This document shows positions 34,085 through 41,505 of a stretch of 42,744 nucleotides of DNA, piece after piece (positions within the stretch are counted from its first letter, which is position 1; every line of letters begins with the position of its first letter). The notes beneath the pieces are model-generated. The model searched no databases, had not been told where the DNA came from, and saw only the letters and a list, made by a program, of their open reading frames with translations. The translations under genes and the position numbers were made by a program. The DNA is from CAYZJV01 sp964473245 (GTDB taxonomy: Bacteria > Spirochaetota > Spirochaetia > Sphaerochaetales > Sphaerochaetaceae): contig CAYYOL010000016.1 in NCBI GenBank assembly GCA_964473245.1, positions 1 through 42,744 on the forward strand, read 5' to 3'.

Positions 34085-34108
34085 GTAGTTACATATACTT
34101 TTAACTAC
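34085..34108 (+). promoter_or_regulatory. -10 box framed by a dyad, upstream of the PLP-enzyme genes
   Basis: TATACT (34094-34099) is a good -10, but no fair -35 stands at the right distance. GTAGTTA (34085-34091) and TAACTAC (34102-34108) flank it symmetrically. Either a repressor covers the -10 or the promoter needs an activator. Confidence 0.4.
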
Positions 34109-34130
34109 GTGAATCCATGGAGGTATCACC

Positions 34131-35606
34131 GTGTATGATGTAATCGACCTAAACATGAATAACGAGGTTCGCGCGAAGAATATCGAGCGGTGCCGTGAGA
34201 AGGGAATAGTCCTTCCGACCTTCAAACAGATGGTCGATCCGACTCAGACCCCCGAGAAAATCAAGAAGGCTCTAGGGACCATGGGTCTTTGGGATGTCCA
34301 CTCGGAGAATCTGTTCCGGATCAACTGGAAAAATGAGGGGGTTGAGAAAGGTGGTACATTCGGCGATGTCAATTTCGTGGAAGTTCCCCGGGCCATCACC
34401 GGAACCAAAGCAAGGATCCTTGCACTCGTCGGAAAATGGTTCCCTACTGGCGGACATAAGGTAGGGGCCACCTATTCGTGTCTTGCCCCAGCACTGGTGA
34501 CCGGAAACTTCGATGCCGTTGCCCAGCAGGCTGTCTGGCCATCGACCGGTAACTACTGCCGTGGTGGAGCCTACAACAGCGTTTTGCTCGGTTGTGAATC
34601 GATTGCCATTCTCCCCGAAGAGATGAGTCAGGAGCGGTTCAATTGGCTCAAGACCATCGCTGGAGAGATCATCGCCACACCGGGCTGCGAGTCCAATGTG
34701 AAGGAGATCTTCGACAAGTGTCATGAACTGAATGCGGAGCGGGGCAATTCGATCGTTATTTTCAACCAGTTTGACCAGTTCGAAAACTACCTGTGGCACT
34801 ACACAGTCACAGGAGCCGCGATGGTCGAAGTCTTGAAGAAACTGGGCGTGAAGGATGAGAACGTACGAGCTTATGTCTCATCGACCGGCTCTGCAGGAAC
34901 CCTTGCAGCTGGAGACAAGCTGAAAGACGTCTACCCGAACCTCAAGATCGTTGCTGGCGAGGCTCTTCAGTGCCCGACGCTGCTCAGAAATGGTTTCGGT
35001 GGACACCGAATCGAAGGAATCGGAGACAAGCATGTCCCGTGGATTCACAATGTGAAGAATACCGACATGGTCGTTGCAGCCGACGATGAAGATTGCATGG
35101 ATGTCTACCGCCTGTTCAACGAGCCTGAAGGGGTCGCCTATCTGAAGGGACTCGGACTCGATGACAAGGAGATCGACGATCTACAGTTCTACGGAATCAG
35201 TGGTATTGGCAACGTGCTTCAGGCGATCAAGGTAGCCAAGTACTATGAGATGGATGAAGATGATGTGATCTTCACCGTACTCACCGACAGCTCCATCATG
35301 TACACATCAAGATTGGCTGAGCAGACCGAAGAGAAGGGACCGTTCACTACACTCGATGCAGCGAAGATTCATGCAGCTGCACTCTTGCATCAGGGAATCG
35401 ACCATATGCAGGAGCTCGGCTACTACGATAGACTCCGTGTTCACAACCTCAAGTACTACACCTGGGTGGAACAGCAGGGCAAAACTTACGATGAGATCAA
35501 TGCTCAGTGGTATGATCGATCATACTGGAAACAGATTCCGGCCTATGCCGAAAAGATCGACAAGTTGATCGAGGAGTTCAATGCGGAGGTCGGGCTGCTC
35601 GACTGA
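34131..35606 (+). CDS. Fold-type II PLP-dependent enzyme (cysteine synthase/threonine synthase-like), large form
   Basis: The 491-aa product has the beta-family PLP layout. The Schiff-base lysine is probably K110 in FPTGGHKVGATYS; the cofactor-ring loop is STGNYCRGGAYN (138-149); the phosphate loop is SSTGSAGTLAAGD (250-262). It is about 100 residues longer than common members, with an N-terminal extension of some 80 residues. It is not similar to YgeX (diaminopropionate ammonia-lyase), which fills this place in the E. coli cluster, so I infer that it takes a comparable elimination step on an amino-acid-like product of purine breakdown. Starts at GTG 34131 with GGAGG 7 bases upstream. Divergent from ygfK; followed by a terminator, then a second PLP enzyme. 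Confidence 0.8.
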   Translation: MYDVIDLNMNNEVRAKNIERCREKGIVLPTFKQMVDPTQTPEKIKKALGTMGLWDVHSENLFRINWKNEGVEKGGTFGDVNFVEVPRAITGTKARILALVGKWFPTGGHKVGATYSCLAPALVTGNFDAVAQQAVWPSTGNYCRGGAYNSVLLGCESIAILPEEMSQERFNWLKTIAGEIIATPGCESNVKEIFDKCHELNAERGNSIVIFNQFDQFENYLWHYTVTGAAMVEVLKKLGVKDENVRAYVSSTGSAGTLAAGDKLKDVYPNLKIVAGEALQCPTLLRNGFGGHRIEGIGDKHVPWIHNVKNTDMVVAADDEDCMDVYRLFNEPEGVAYLKGLGLDDKEIDDLQFYGISGIGNVLQAIKVAKYYEMDEDDVIFTVLTDSSIMYTSRLAEQTEEKGPFTTLDAAKIHAAALLHQGIDHMQELGYYDRLRVHNLKYYTWVEQQGKTYDEINAQWYDRSYWKQIPAYAEKIDKLIEEFNAEVGLLD

Positions 35607-35624
35607 CCGCAGCACAATAACGAT

Positions 35625-35651
35625 CGCCGGGCAAGCAGCCCGGCGTTTTTT
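35625..35651 (+). terminator. Rho-independent terminator/attenuator between the two PLP-enzyme genes
   Basis: CGCCGGGC (35625-35632) / GCCCGGCG (35638-35645), 5-base loop, then six Ts (35646-35651). It ends only 12 bases before the next start codon, whose ribosome site lies just after it. No separate promoter was seen for the second gene, so partial read-through probably sets its level. Confidence 0.85.
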
Positions 35652-35663
35652 CGGAGGAGAACC

Positions 35664-36887
35664 ATGCGTTTTCATTATCAATGTACAGATTGTGACCAGG
35701 AGTATCGATCCGAACAAGTCATGTATACCTGCCCGACATGTGCTACCGACACGACCGAGGCAGGAACATTCAGGAAGGGGAACCTCATTGTCCGTTACGA
35801 GAAGGAAGATCTGAAAGAGGTTGCAAAGAAGCAGAATCTCTCGTTCTACGACTTCTTCCCCTACCCGGTCCCACACCATCAGTGCTTCCCGGTCGGCGAG
35901 ACACCGCTTGCAGAGTCGTTCAGACTACGCAAACAGTATGGATTGCCGAATTTGGTGATGAAATTGGACAGCGCGCTCCCTTCGGGCTCGTTCAAGGATA
36001 GAGCATCGCAGTTGATAGCGGCTCAGGCCATCGCTCACGGGGAGCACAAGATAGCGCTTGCATCTACTGGGAACGCTGGAGCGGCAATGAGCTGTGCAGG
36101 AGCTGCGTATGGACTGGAGATCATCCTCTTCGTACCCGAAAGCGCTCCCGCGAACAAATTGATGCAAAGCGTGCTCTATGGTGCGACAGTCGTTCCGGTG
36201 AAAGGTTCGTACGACGATGCATTCACTCTCTCGCTCGCATATACTGAGCAATTCGGAGGCATCAATAGAAACACCGCCTACAATCCCATGACCGTCGAAG
36301 GCAAAAAGAGTGTCGCGATCGAACTCTTTCTACAGATGGGGCGAAATGTGCCCGATGTCGTATATGTCTCGGTCGGAGACGGCTGCATCTACGCTGGCGT
36401 CTGCAAGGGGTTCATCGATCTCTATGAGGCTCGACTCATCGATCGTGTTCCTCATGTCGTGTGTGTGCAATCCACCCGATCGAACGCCATTTCACAGGCT
36501 TGGAAGCACAGGACGTTCACGAATGTCGATGCAACGACCAGAGCTGACTCGATCAGTGTTTCATCTCCAGCGAATGGGCGCATGGCGGTTCGCTACATAG
36601 ACGAGACGGAAGGATGGTCTGTAGAGGTGACCGATGAAGCGATTCTACAGGCTCAGATGGATCTCGCTAAGGATTCCGGGATATTCGTAGAGCCGGCTGC
36701 AGCGTGTGCTTGGGCAGGCCTGCTCGAGGACCGCGAACAGCTTATCAACCGATTTGGCAGCGATGTCTCAGTCTGCGTGCTACTCACGGGAACCGGTTTC
36801 AAGGATATGGCTGTATTCGATGGCCGGGTGACGCTGCCAAAGTCGATCGAGAACTCGACTGAGGCTATGAGAGAACGGTTTTCGTAA
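35664..36887 (+). CDS. Threonine synthase-like PLP enzyme with N-terminal zinc ribbon
   Basis: The 407-aa product has an N-terminal zinc ribbon (Cys 7, 10, 23, 26), then VGETPL (77-82), the PLP lysine in SGSFKDRAS (K111), the STGNAGAAMS ring loop (134-143) and VSVGDGCIYAGV for the phosphate. This is the threonine synthase/cysteate synthase/diaminopropionate-lyase type of fold. The zinc ribbon and size fit ThrC of the archaeal/plant-like class. However, no homoserine genes are near, and it lies behind another PLP enzyme in the purine island. It may therefore work on a different phospho- or amino-substituted amino acid. GGAGGAG precedes ATG 35664. Housekeeping threonine synthesis cannot be excluded. 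Confidence 0.75.
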   Translation: MRFHYQCTDCDQEYRSEQVMYTCPTCATDTTEAGTFRKGNLIVRYEKEDLKEVAKKQNLSFYDFFPYPVPHHQCFPVGETPLAESFRLRKQYGLPNLVMKLDSALPSGSFKDRASQLIAAQAIAHGEHKIALASTGNAGAAMSCAGAAYGLEIILFVPESAPANKLMQSVLYGATVVPVKGSYDDAFTLSLAYTEQFGGINRNTAYNPMTVEGKKSVAIELFLQMGRNVPDVVYVSVGDGCIYAGVCKGFIDLYEARLIDRVPHVVCVQSTRSNAISQAWKHRTFTNVDATTRADSISVSSPANGRMAVRYIDETEGWSVEVTDEAILQAQMDLAKDSGIFVEPAAACAWAGLLEDREQLINRFGSDVSVCVLLTGTGFKDMAVFDGRVTLPKSIENSTEAMRERFS

Positions 36888-36902
36888 TCGTATGCACACG
36901 AG

Positions 36903-36932
36903 TTGAACCGGCGAATGAGCTCGTGGTATACT
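36903..36932 (+). promoter_or_regulatory. Promoter of the coiled-coil membrane protein gene
   Basis: TTGAAC (36903-36908), 18-base spacer, TATACT (36927-36932) preceded by TGG. The ATG at 36967 follows AAGGAGAG. Confidence 0.6.
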
Positions 36933-36966
36933 TGCACATCGCGCAAGCGAACAAGGAGAGTTTTCC

Positions 36967-37434
36967 ATGGAGAACATCATTATAGGCATAGCAATCGGAT
37001 TTGTTCCGATGCTCGTCGTCCTCATTGTCCAATACGTGCGACACGCAACGAAAGCTAAGGAGCACAGACAGGAGATAGCACGTCTGAAATCGATGTTGAC
37101 CGACAGGATGGATCTCGAATCGGAGGGATTGGGAAAACTCAAGAGTGAAATCGCCGAGTTAAAGACGCAGAACGAGAATCTGCGGATCAGTTTGAGAACG
37201 TACTCCCAGAAGCCGGGCAGAAAAGAGGTTGCCAGACTCCATGTGTTTCAACAGGCAGCTGACCGCCTTACCATAAACAGTCCCGGCTTCGGAGCTGCCT
37301 GGCAGGCAGCTCTGAAAGAGAGTGAAGATGAGTTCGAAAAGACATTCTATGGTGTCCAGCCCTTCATTAGAAGAGTCATTCCTCTCAAAAATTCCGAGGC
37401 TAATGTGGTGGGACGTCTGGAAAAGGACGACTAG
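36967..37434 (+). CDS. Membrane-anchored coiled-coil protein, unknown function
   Basis: The 155-aa product has one N-terminal membrane helix (about 4-24, IIIGIAIGFVPMLVVLIV), then a charged helix with heptad-like spacing (about 27-75, including LGKLKSEIAELKTQNENLRI) that should form a coiled coil, and a mixed C-terminal part. The lack of a cleavage site suggests a signal anchor. It has its own promoter and AAGGAG ribosome site and seems unrelated to the purine genes. I do not recognise a family. Confidence 0.65.
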   Translation: MENIIIGIAIGFVPMLVVLIVQYVRHATKAKEHRQEIARLKSMLTDRMDLESEGLGKLKSEIAELKTQNENLRISLRTYSQKPGRKEVARLHVFQQAADRLTINSPGFGAAWQAALKESEDEFEKTFYGVQPFIRRVIPLKNSEANVVGRLEKDD

Positions 37435-37446
37435 CTTCGAAACCGA

Positions 37447-37794
37447 TCAATCGTCCTCATAGAGTTCGTGTACCACATCCCAAGCTTCGGCATCGCCCAG
37501 TCTCAAACGACAGATCAGCTCATAGTGATACAGGAGCATCCCCAGTTGTTTCTCCCGGACCTCTTCAGGATTGGAACCGATCACGGCAGTGAGCTCAGGT
37601 GAATCGGCAGGCAATTCGATGAGGCGATCGTATTCATTCAGCACATCTGCCTTCTTCCACGTAGAGAATCCCGGCACTTTGAGTATCGTCATCGGTTCGT
37701 AGTGATGTCGCTCCAGCCCCTCTGCTGCAAGTCGAATCTGCTCATCTGTCGCATCCTCTGGTAATTGTTCGAACATGTCTCTGGTATACTGCAT
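37447..37794 (-). CDS. Small conserved-looking acidic protein, unknown function
   Basis: The 115-aa product is acidic and mostly helical by appearance, without signal peptide, membrane helix or cysteine pairs. The first half has QLPEDATDEQIRLAAEG, the second LLYHYELICRLRLGDAEAWD. The codon choice and a GAGGAG-type ribosome site (about 37799-37804) support it as real. It lies 22 bases after pncA on the same strand and could be its operon partner. No family recognised. Confidence 0.6.
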   Translation of the reverse strand: MQYTRDMFEQLPEDATDEQIRLAAEGLERHHYEPMTILKVPGFSTWKKADVLNEYDRLIELPADSPELTAVIGSNPEEVREKQLGMLLYHYELICRLRLGDAEAWDVVHELYEDD

Positions 37795-37816
37795 GATTAC
37801 TCCTCTCTATTTTTTC

Positions 37817-38362
37817 TCACGATAAGCGATCGGACGTGATGAATGTGACTGCTCCATCGAAATAATCGACCGGGCCGTAGCGTGTACCATCGACCGAGTA
37901 GATAAGATCGGTTACGGCAAACAGTCGCTTTTCGGGGAAAGCTTCCAAGAGATCGAGTAAAGTCTGCTTCACACAGTAATCCCCGGCTAGACCGAACACA
38001 TAGATCTCATCGCCGACAATCGAGTCGACGTTCTTTCCCTCGGAGAATGCGGAGAATTCGTCTCTTTCCAAGGATCTCCCCTTCAGCAACACGACAGAGT
38101 CGTCTGTTGCGATAGCCAATTCGGCCCCACGGGTCCCTGCAACACAGTGTGGGGGAAACACCGAGAAGGAGACATGTCCCTCCGGATGGCGATCCGCAGT
38201 AAGTATCACCTGATCGAAACGGGATCGAACCCGCTCGACAGCCTGCACATAGTCCTTGTCCGCTCCGGGAACTGCAAGGGAGCCCCCTGCAAGGAAGTCG
38301 TACTGGACATCTACAATGACAGCTGTTCTTTTCATACCATCAGTATCGTAAAAACTGCTCAT
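37817..38362 (-). CDS. pncA: Nicotinamidase
   Basis: PncA hydrolyses nicotinamide to nicotinate, which PncB (9524-10972) then uses for NAD. The 181-aa product has the isochorismatase-like fold with the catalytic triad D18 (VDVQYDF), K94 (LLKGR) and C130 (GDYCVK), and metal ligands in TADRHPEGHVSF (D57, H59, H63). HCVAGTRGAEL is also characteristic. The ATG at 38362 has a GAGG 8 bases upstream; a second in-frame ATG at 38335 lacks one. Confidence 0.9.
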   Translation of the reverse strand: MSSFYDTDGMKRTAVIVDVQYDFLAGGSLAVPGADKDYVQAVERVRSRFDQVILTADRHPEGHVSFSVFPPHCVAGTRGAELAIATDDSVVLLKGRSLERDEFSAFSEGKNVDSIVGDEIYVFGLAGDYCVKQTLLDLLEAFPEKRLFAVTDLIYSVDGTRYGPVDYFDGAVTFITSDRLS

Positions 38363-38660
38363 CTTGGCAACCTCGAGATTATCGTTCTATGGGGCATACC
38401 GGAATCGACCGATACATGAGGCATGAGGCAATAATGACATAATTTTTGTTTGTGTTGCGTTCGATTGTGGTGAGATGGTTCATGAAATCCTTTACATTGC
38501 TACGTGGCAGTGGAGCGGAGGAGATAGCTCAAAATTCCGAAAGCAGACAGAGACAGACGAGACTAATGAAACATATTTGCTTCTTAATTTGTTCAGATAG
38601 ATATAGTTCCATGGGCTTTGGCGATAGATTCGATGAGGATCATTTTCTGAGAAATTTTCA
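38363..38660. other. Intergenic stretch without recognised gene
   Basis: About 300 bases between the divergent pncA and chvE genes. I see a tandem ATGAGGC copy near 38420 and AT-rich patches but no convincing reading frame, RNA gene or repeat. A small RNA cannot be excluded by eye. Confidence 0.5.
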
Positions 38661-38689
38661 TTGACCGCTCATGTATGTGGTGCTAGGAT
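38661..38689 (+). promoter_or_regulatory. Promoter of the monosaccharide importer operon
   Basis: TTGACC (38661-38666), 17-base spacer, TAGGAT (38684-38689) with TGC before it as an extended -10. It gives a leader of about 85 bases. Confidence 0.65.
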
Positions 38690-38705
38690 GTTTAGTACAA
38701 GATTT

Positions 38706-38755
38706 TTGTAGTTAACAGAAAGCTACAACAGAATCTCAGCCTCCAGGGGGGAGGC
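38706..38755 (+). promoter_or_regulatory. Leader with two hairpins ahead of the sugar-binding protein gene
   Basis: TTGTAG / CTACAA (38706-38711 and 38723-38728) and GCCTCC / GGAGGC (38739-38744 and 38750-38755). The second hides a GGAGG-like stretch 12 bases before the true AAGGAG site (38767-38772). It could affect stability or translation; no known riboswitch class was recognised. Confidence 0.4.
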
Positions 38756-38780
38756 AAGCAAATCATAAGGAGTGTGGAAT

Positions 38781-39860
38781 ATGAGAAAAGCTGTGACAAT
38801 CGTAGTATTGGCAATGCTTATCGTGGCAATGGGGTCGCCTCTATTCGCCGCAGGTGGCAAGGAAGACGGAAAGCAGAGCGTTGGTATCGCTATGCCGACC
38901 CAGTCTTCCCAGCGTTGGATTCAGGATGGAAACAACATGAAGGACATCCTCGAACAGCGTGGGTACAGTGTCGATCTGCAGTATGCAGAAGACAGCATTG
39001 ATGCTCAGGTCAACCAGTTGGAGAATATGCTCGTGAAGGGCGTCGACTGTTTGGTTATCGCATCGATCGACGGGGAATCCTTAACTAATGTGCTTGATAA
39101 AGCCGCTGCAGCAGGCGTCCCGGTTATCGCGTACGACCGACTTATTCGGAATAGTCCTCACGTAAGCTACTATGCTACATTCGACAACTATCTTGTTGGC
39201 GTACAGCAGGGTGGATACATCGTTGATACGCTCGACCTCGAATCGGGTGCCGGTCCATTCAATATTGAGATCTTCGCAGGATCCCCAGACGACAACAACG
39301 CCTATTTCTTCTTTGATGGAGCCATGGATCAGTTGAATCCGTACATCGATAATGGTCAGCTCGTGGTCCGCAGTGGACAGACCGATTTCGATCGTGTCGC
39401 AACACTCAGATGGGACGGCGCGACAGCTCAGCAGCGCATGGACAACATCATCACAGCCCACTACACCACCGGTCAGCGGGTCGATGCAGTACTTTCCCCA
39501 TACGATGGTATTTCTATTGGTGTCCTCTCTGCACTCAAGAGCGCAGGGTATGGCTCAGCCAACAGACCGCTCCCCATTGTAACTGGACAGGATGCTGAAC
39601 TTCCTTCAGTCAAGTCGATTCTTGCTGGCGAGCAGACTCACACGGTCTTCAAAGACACCAGAGTTCTCGCAGAACGTGCTGCTAACATGGTCGACGCAGT
39701 CCTGCAGGGACAGGAAGCTGAAGTAAACGACACCACCACCTATGATAATGGTGTAAAAGTCGTTCCTTCGTATCTTTGTGAGCCCGTTTCCGTTGATATC
39801 ACAAACTGGAGAGAGGCTCTTATCGAAACCGGTTACTACACTGAAGATCAGTTGAAGTAA
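38781..39860 (+). CDS. Periplasmic sugar-binding protein, ChvE/XylF type
   Basis: The 359-aa product has a signal peptide (about residues 1-23, ending SPLFAAGG) and a type I periplasmic binding fold: VGIAMPTQSSQRWIQDGNNM, YAEDSIDAQVNQLENMLVKG, CLVIASIDG, VPVIAYDRLI, and IVTGQDAELPSVKSILAGEQ. These match the ChvE / multiple-monosaccharide group (glucose, galactose, arabinose, xylose). The exact sugar is not decided by sequence. The start is ATG 38781, 8 bases after AAGGAG; a GTG at 38772 overlaps that site. First gene of binding protein-ATPase-permease, and probably the most expressed, given the hairpin that follows. Confidence 0.88.
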   Translation: MRKAVTIVVLAMLIVAMGSPLFAAGGKEDGKQSVGIAMPTQSSQRWIQDGNNMKDILEQRGYSVDLQYAEDSIDAQVNQLENMLVKGVDCLVIASIDGESLTNVLDKAAAAGVPVIAYDRLIRNSPHVSYYATFDNYLVGVQQGGYIVDTLDLESGAGPFNIEIFAGSPDDNNAYFFFDGAMDQLNPYIDNGQLVVRSGQTDFDRVATLRWDGATAQQRMDNIITAHYTTGQRVDAVLSPYDGISIGVLSALKSAGYGSANRPLPIVTGQDAELPSVKSILAGEQTHTVFKDTRVLAERAANMVDAVLQGQEAEVNDTTTYDNGVKVVPSYLCEPVSVDITNWREALIETGYYTEDQLK

Positions 39861-39888
39861 TCGTTGCGCTATTCACATAACATACGTT

Positions 39889-39924
39889 ACGATTCCAAGA
39901 GTGGTAAGTTGCTCTTGGAATCGT
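39889..39924 (+). other. Intercistronic hairpin after the sugar-binding protein gene
   Basis: Perfect 13-bp stem ACGATTCCAAGAG (39889-39901) / CTCTTGGAATCGT (39912-39924), 10-base loop, no T tract. This is typical of hairpins that stabilise the first message of a transporter operon and lower expression of the next genes. Confidence 0.75.
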
Positions 39925-39961
39925 GTTGTGCAAGACATCCACATAATCGGGAAGGAATGCA

Positions 39962-41500
39962 ATGGCAGAAATTCATTTGGAAATGAGAAACATCACCAAA
40001 CGGTTCAGTGGAGTTACTGCGTTGGACGATGTGAGTCTTTCGGTCGAAAATGGGGAGATTCACGCTTTGGTTGGCGAAAACGGTGCGGGAAAATCAACGC
40101 TGATGAACATACTCAGCGGTGTGTATCCACATGGCGAATACGAGGGACAGATTTTTCTCAATGGAGAGGAATGCGTCTTTCGTGATATTCGGGAGAGCGA
40201 AAAACTGGGAATCGTCATCATTCACCAGGAACTCGCGCTCATACCCTACCTCTCCATCGCAGAGAACATCTTCCTTGGTAACGAACGAGCCTCGAACAAG
40301 GTGATAGACTGGAATAAAACTGCATCGGAGGCGGCCAAGCATCTTAAGATCGTTGGCCTAGAGGACAATCCTACTATCTCGGTCTCTGAAATCGGCGTTG
40401 GCAAGCAGCAGCTGGTCGAGATTGCAAAGGCATTGGCAAAAGATGTCCGACTCCTTATTCTCGACGAACCGACTGCAGCTTTGAACGATAAAGAGAGTCA
40501 GCAGTTGTTGTATCTGCTTAGACAGTTGAAGAAACAGGGAATCACATCGATTCTTATCAGCCACAAACTCAACGAGGTTGAGAGTGTAGCAGACCGGATC
40601 ACGGTCATCCGAGACGGCAAGGTGATCGAAACGATCGGGAATACCGATGACATCGACGAAGATCGGATCATTCGAAGCATGGTTGGACGACCCATTGTGG
40701 ATCGGTTCCCGAAACGGGAATCGAAACCCGGAAAGACGAAATTCGAAGTTGAACACTGGAATGTGTACGATCCTTCGAATCAGAATCAGTTGTTCATCAA
40801 GGATGTATCGTTTCATGTCAGAGAAGGAGAAGTGGTCGGGTTCGCCGGTCTCATGGGCGCCGGTCGCACAGAGATTGCGATGAGCCTGTTCGGTAAATCC
40901 TGGGGCAAGAAGCACAACGGCACTATCAAGATGGACGGTAAGGCAATCCAGCTGAATACGGTCAATGATGCCATCGATCACAAGATTGCATACATGACCG
41001 AAGACAGAAAGACCTACGGACTGGTACTCATCAGCGACATCATGAAAAATGTCTCTCTGGCAAGTCTCGACAAGCTCAGTTCAAGGGGTGTGATCAACAA
41101 CAATCAGGAGATTGTCGAGGTAGAGAAGGCTCGAGAAGCCATGCACATCAAGTGTAGCAGTATCAAGCAAGTGGTCGAGAGTCTATCTGGTGGCAACCAG
41201 CAGAAAGTGGTATTGAGCAAGTGGGTTCAAGCACGACCGGATGTCCTTATTCTCGATGAACCGACGAGAGGTATCGACGTTGGTGCAAAGTACGAGATCT
41301 ACACTATCATCAATCGTCTTGCAGCCGAGGGGAAATCGGTTGTGATGATCTCGAGTGAGATGCCGGAGTTGCTTGGCATGTGTGACAGAATCTATGTAAT
41401 AACTGATGGCTCGATCGTAGGTGAACTCACTCGCGAAGAGGCTACACAGGAATCGATCATGAAATGCATCATGAACGCACAAAGAAAGAAGAGGGCTTAG
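39962..41500 (+). CDS. Monosaccharide ABC importer ATPase, GguA/MmsA type
   Basis: A 512-aa double ATPase. The first half has Walker A VGENGAGKST, signature-like VGKQQLVEIAKAL, Walker B LLILDEPTAAL and H-loop LISHK. The second half begins near residue 255 with a degenerate Walker A GLMGAGRTE, then signature LSGGNQQKVVLSKW and Walker B VLILDEPTRGIDVGAKYE. This arrangement is usual in the RbsA/XylG/MglA family, where the second P-loop is often defective. Sequence and partners point to the ChvE-GguAB set. GGAAGG precedes ATG 39962. Confidence 0.93.
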   Translation: MAEIHLEMRNITKRFSGVTALDDVSLSVENGEIHALVGENGAGKSTLMNILSGVYPHGEYEGQIFLNGEECVFRDIRESEKLGIVIIHQELALIPYLSIAENIFLGNERASNKVIDWNKTASEAAKHLKIVGLEDNPTISVSEIGVGKQQLVEIAKALAKDVRLLILDEPTAALNDKESQQLLYLLRQLKKQGITSILISHKLNEVESVADRITVIRDGKVIETIGNTDDIDEDRIIRSMVGRPIVDRFPKRESKPGKTKFEVEHWNVYDPSNQNQLFIKDVSFHVREGEVVGFAGLMGAGRTEIAMSLFGKSWGKKHNGTIKMDGKAIQLNTVNDAIDHKIAYMTEDRKTYGLVLISDIMKNVSLASLDKLSSRGVINNNQEIVEVEKAREAMHIKCSSIKQVVESLSGGNQQKVVLSKWVQARPDVLILDEPTRGIDVGAKYEIYTIINRLAAEGKSVVMISSEMPELLGMCDRIYVITDGSIVGELTREEATQESIMKCIMNAQRKKRA

Positions 41501-41505
41501 AGAGT

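Noticed and set aside
37424..37457. AGGACGA / TCGTCCT repeat between convergent genes as a shared terminator
   Set aside because: Most of it lies in coding sequence, the loop is long (20 bases) and there is no T tract.
38446..38664. 72-aa plus-strand frame in the pncA-chvE gap
   Set aside because: No convincing ribosome site, no recognisable features, and it runs into the importer promoter.
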